A program made the position numbers and the translations under genes. 64,000 nt of DNA from Comamonadaceae bacterium G21597-S1 (GTDB lineage Bacteria > Pseudomonadota > Gammaproteobacteria > Burkholderiales > Burkholderiaceae_C), in the NCBI GenBank assembly GCA_027214345.1, contig JAPWHR010000015.1:1-64000 (forward strand), read 5' to 3'. Positions 62,918-64,000 of this stretch are shown here, piece by piece. The notes beneath the pieces are model-generated. The model did no database searches. It was not told the DNA's origin and was given only the letters and a program-made list of their open reading frames with translations. How positions within the stretch are numbered: the first letter of the stretch is position 1; every line of letters starts with the position of its first letter.

Positions 62918-64000
62918 TCAGGCCATGCCCACCTGCGGCAACGGCGCACACGCGTCGTCGGGCCGGCTGGCGATCATGTCGCGGAGCTCGCGTTGCACCG
63001 CGGCCAGCGCCGCGTCGTCGAAGCGGTTGTGCATCTCGCCCGGGTCGTCCTGCAGGTCGTAGAGTTCGCCGGCGCCGCTGATCTGCTCCATCGTCAGCTT
63101 GTGGCGCTGCGTGCGCACCGTACGCAATTGCAGGTCGACACCCGAGCGCGATGCGCGCAGGTCCCACTCGGAATACGCGAAGTCGCGGCTGGCGTCATCC
63201 CGCTCGAGCAGCGGGCGCAGGCTGCGGCTGTGCACCGTGTCGTCCAGCGGCGCCTGGCCGTAGTCGCAGAAGGTCTGCGCCAGGTCCAGCGTGGAGACCG
63301 GGTCTTGCACCACCTTGCCAGCCGGCACGCCCGGCCCCTCGAACAACAGGCCGACGCGCAGCAGGCCTTCGTAGGCCATCGGCCCCTTGAGCAGCAGACC
63401 GTGGTCGCCGAGCCAGTCGCCGTGGTCGGTGGAGTAGACGACGAGGGTGTCCTCGTGCAGACCCAGCTCGCGCAGCGCGATACGAATGCGCCCGACCTGA
63501 TGGTCGATCAGCGAAATCATGCCGTAGTAGTTGGCGATCAGGTGGCGCAACTGTTCATCGCTTTGGCGCGGCGTGCGCGAGGATTTCTCGCGGAACTGGC
63601 GCAGCCGCTCGTTCTCCATCTTCGGCGAACCTTCCAGGCTGGCGCGGTGCCACCAGGGGCGGCGGTCCAGGTCCAGCGTGCGGTGTTCGGGCAGGTCGAC
63701 CTCGTCCGGGTGGTGCAGGTGACACCAGGGCTCGGGCGCGTCGAACGGGTGGTGCGGATCGGGGAACGAAGCCCACAGGCAGAACGGTTGCTCGCCCTTG
63801 CGGCGCAGGAACTCGATGGTGCGGTCGCCGATCCAGGTCGAGTTGTGCCAGGCTACCGGCAGGGCGGAGTTCCAGGTCTCGTGCGCGCCGATCGGCGGCG
63901 TCACGGCTTGCCGGTACAACGCGGTGCGCTCCTCGCCGCGGCCGTCCATGTGGTACCAGCGTTCGTAGTGCTGGCCCAGCGGCGGCTTCATGGGCGGGAA
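62918..64000 (-). CDS. Sulfatase (N-terminal part outside the window)
   Basis: At least 357 residues of an arylsulfatase/alkaline-phosphatase-superfamily protein can be read, ending at 62918; the 5' end with the catalytic Cys or Ser lies beyond 64000. The STDHGDWLGDHGL block and the MISLIDHQVGRIRIALRELGL region match sulfatases. The C-terminal half has RSLRPLLERDD and ends VGMA. The presence beside the UxaA-like pair suggests use of sulfated sugar or organosulfonate compounds (inference). Confidence 0.9.
   Translation of the reverse strand, partial: FPPMKPPLGQHYERWYHMDGRGEERTALYRQAVTPPIGAHETWNSALPVAWHNSTWIGDRTIEFLRRKGEQPFCLWASFPDPHHPFDAPEPWCHLHHPDEVDLPEHRTLDLDRRPWWHRASLEGSPKMENERLRQFREKSSRTPRQSDEQLRHLIANYYGMISLIDHQVGRIRIALRELGLHEDTLVVYSTDHGDWLGDHGLLLKGPMAYEGLLRVGLLFEGPGVPAGKVVQDPVSTLDLAQTFCDYGQAPLDDTVHSRSLRPLLERDDASRDFAYSEWDLRASRSGVDLQLRTVRTQRHKLTMEQISGAGELYDLQDDPGEMHNRFDDAALAAVQRELRDMIASRPDDACAPLPQVGMA

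Overview
The window is high-GC, densely coded chromosomal DNA that looks like a betaproteobacterium of the order Burkholderiales. Supporting evidence: a Bug-type solute receptor, a DUF1840 gene, PHA-granule proteins, the argB-slmA gene pair, and intergenic repeats built around a CCCCCACTGGGGG core. No rRNA, tRNA, transposase, integrase or CRISPR array was seen.

Left part (0.4-22.6 kb), metabolism and transport. livF, a PaaK-like acyl-CoA ligase and a Bug receptor come first. They are followed by a DUF1840 gene, a cyclopropane-fatty-acid-synthase-type methyltransferase and a SnoaL-like protein. A tight minus-strand operon (11.4 to 7.1 kb) resembles the zrg zinc-uptake cluster: a DUF2796 His-rich protein, an ABC ATPase and permease, and two DUF3299 proteins; a third DUF3299 gene converges on it. 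From 11.56 to 19.45 kb a plus-strand operon encodes 2-aminobenzoyl-CoA (anthraniloyl-CoA) or salicylyl-CoA catabolism: flavin monooxygenase/reductase, MarR regulator, enoyl-CoA hydratase, acyl-CoA dehydrogenase, aryl-CoA ligase, RidA-like protein and an NAD-dependent dehydrogenase. Many of its junctions are ATGA overlaps.

Middle part (22.8-30.4 kb), neutral-lipid locus. It holds an acyl-CoA-binding protein, a wax ester synthase/DGAT, a TetR regulator, a patatin lipase, a phasin with a histone-H1-like tail and a two-domain fatty acyl-CoA reductase. Together these could convert acyl-CoA to fatty alcohol and wax ester and manage the resulting inclusions. A 730-bp gene-free gap at 25.5-26.2 kb holds a mosaic of nested inverted repeats.

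Right part (30.5-59.6 kb), surface polysaccharide. A UDP-xylose synthase gene precedes a set of 23 minus-strand genes running from wzz down to an initiating sugar transferase. These include a near-complete legionaminic acid pathway (LegB, LegC, LegG, LegI, PtmE-like, LegF and a LegH/NeuD-like acetyltransferase). A WbpG/HisH2/HisF2 amidotransferase trio suggests an acetamidino form of the sugar. Wzx, a Wzy-like protein, an acyltransferase, gmd with an RmlC-like epimerase, and only two recognisable glycosyltransferases complete the set. Divergent from it are an H-NS-like gene, an O-antigen ligase/polymerase and a WbpM/PglF-type dehydratase.

Right edge (59.6-64.0 kb): argB, slmA, a split UxaA-type dehydratase pair and a sulfatase cut by the window end.
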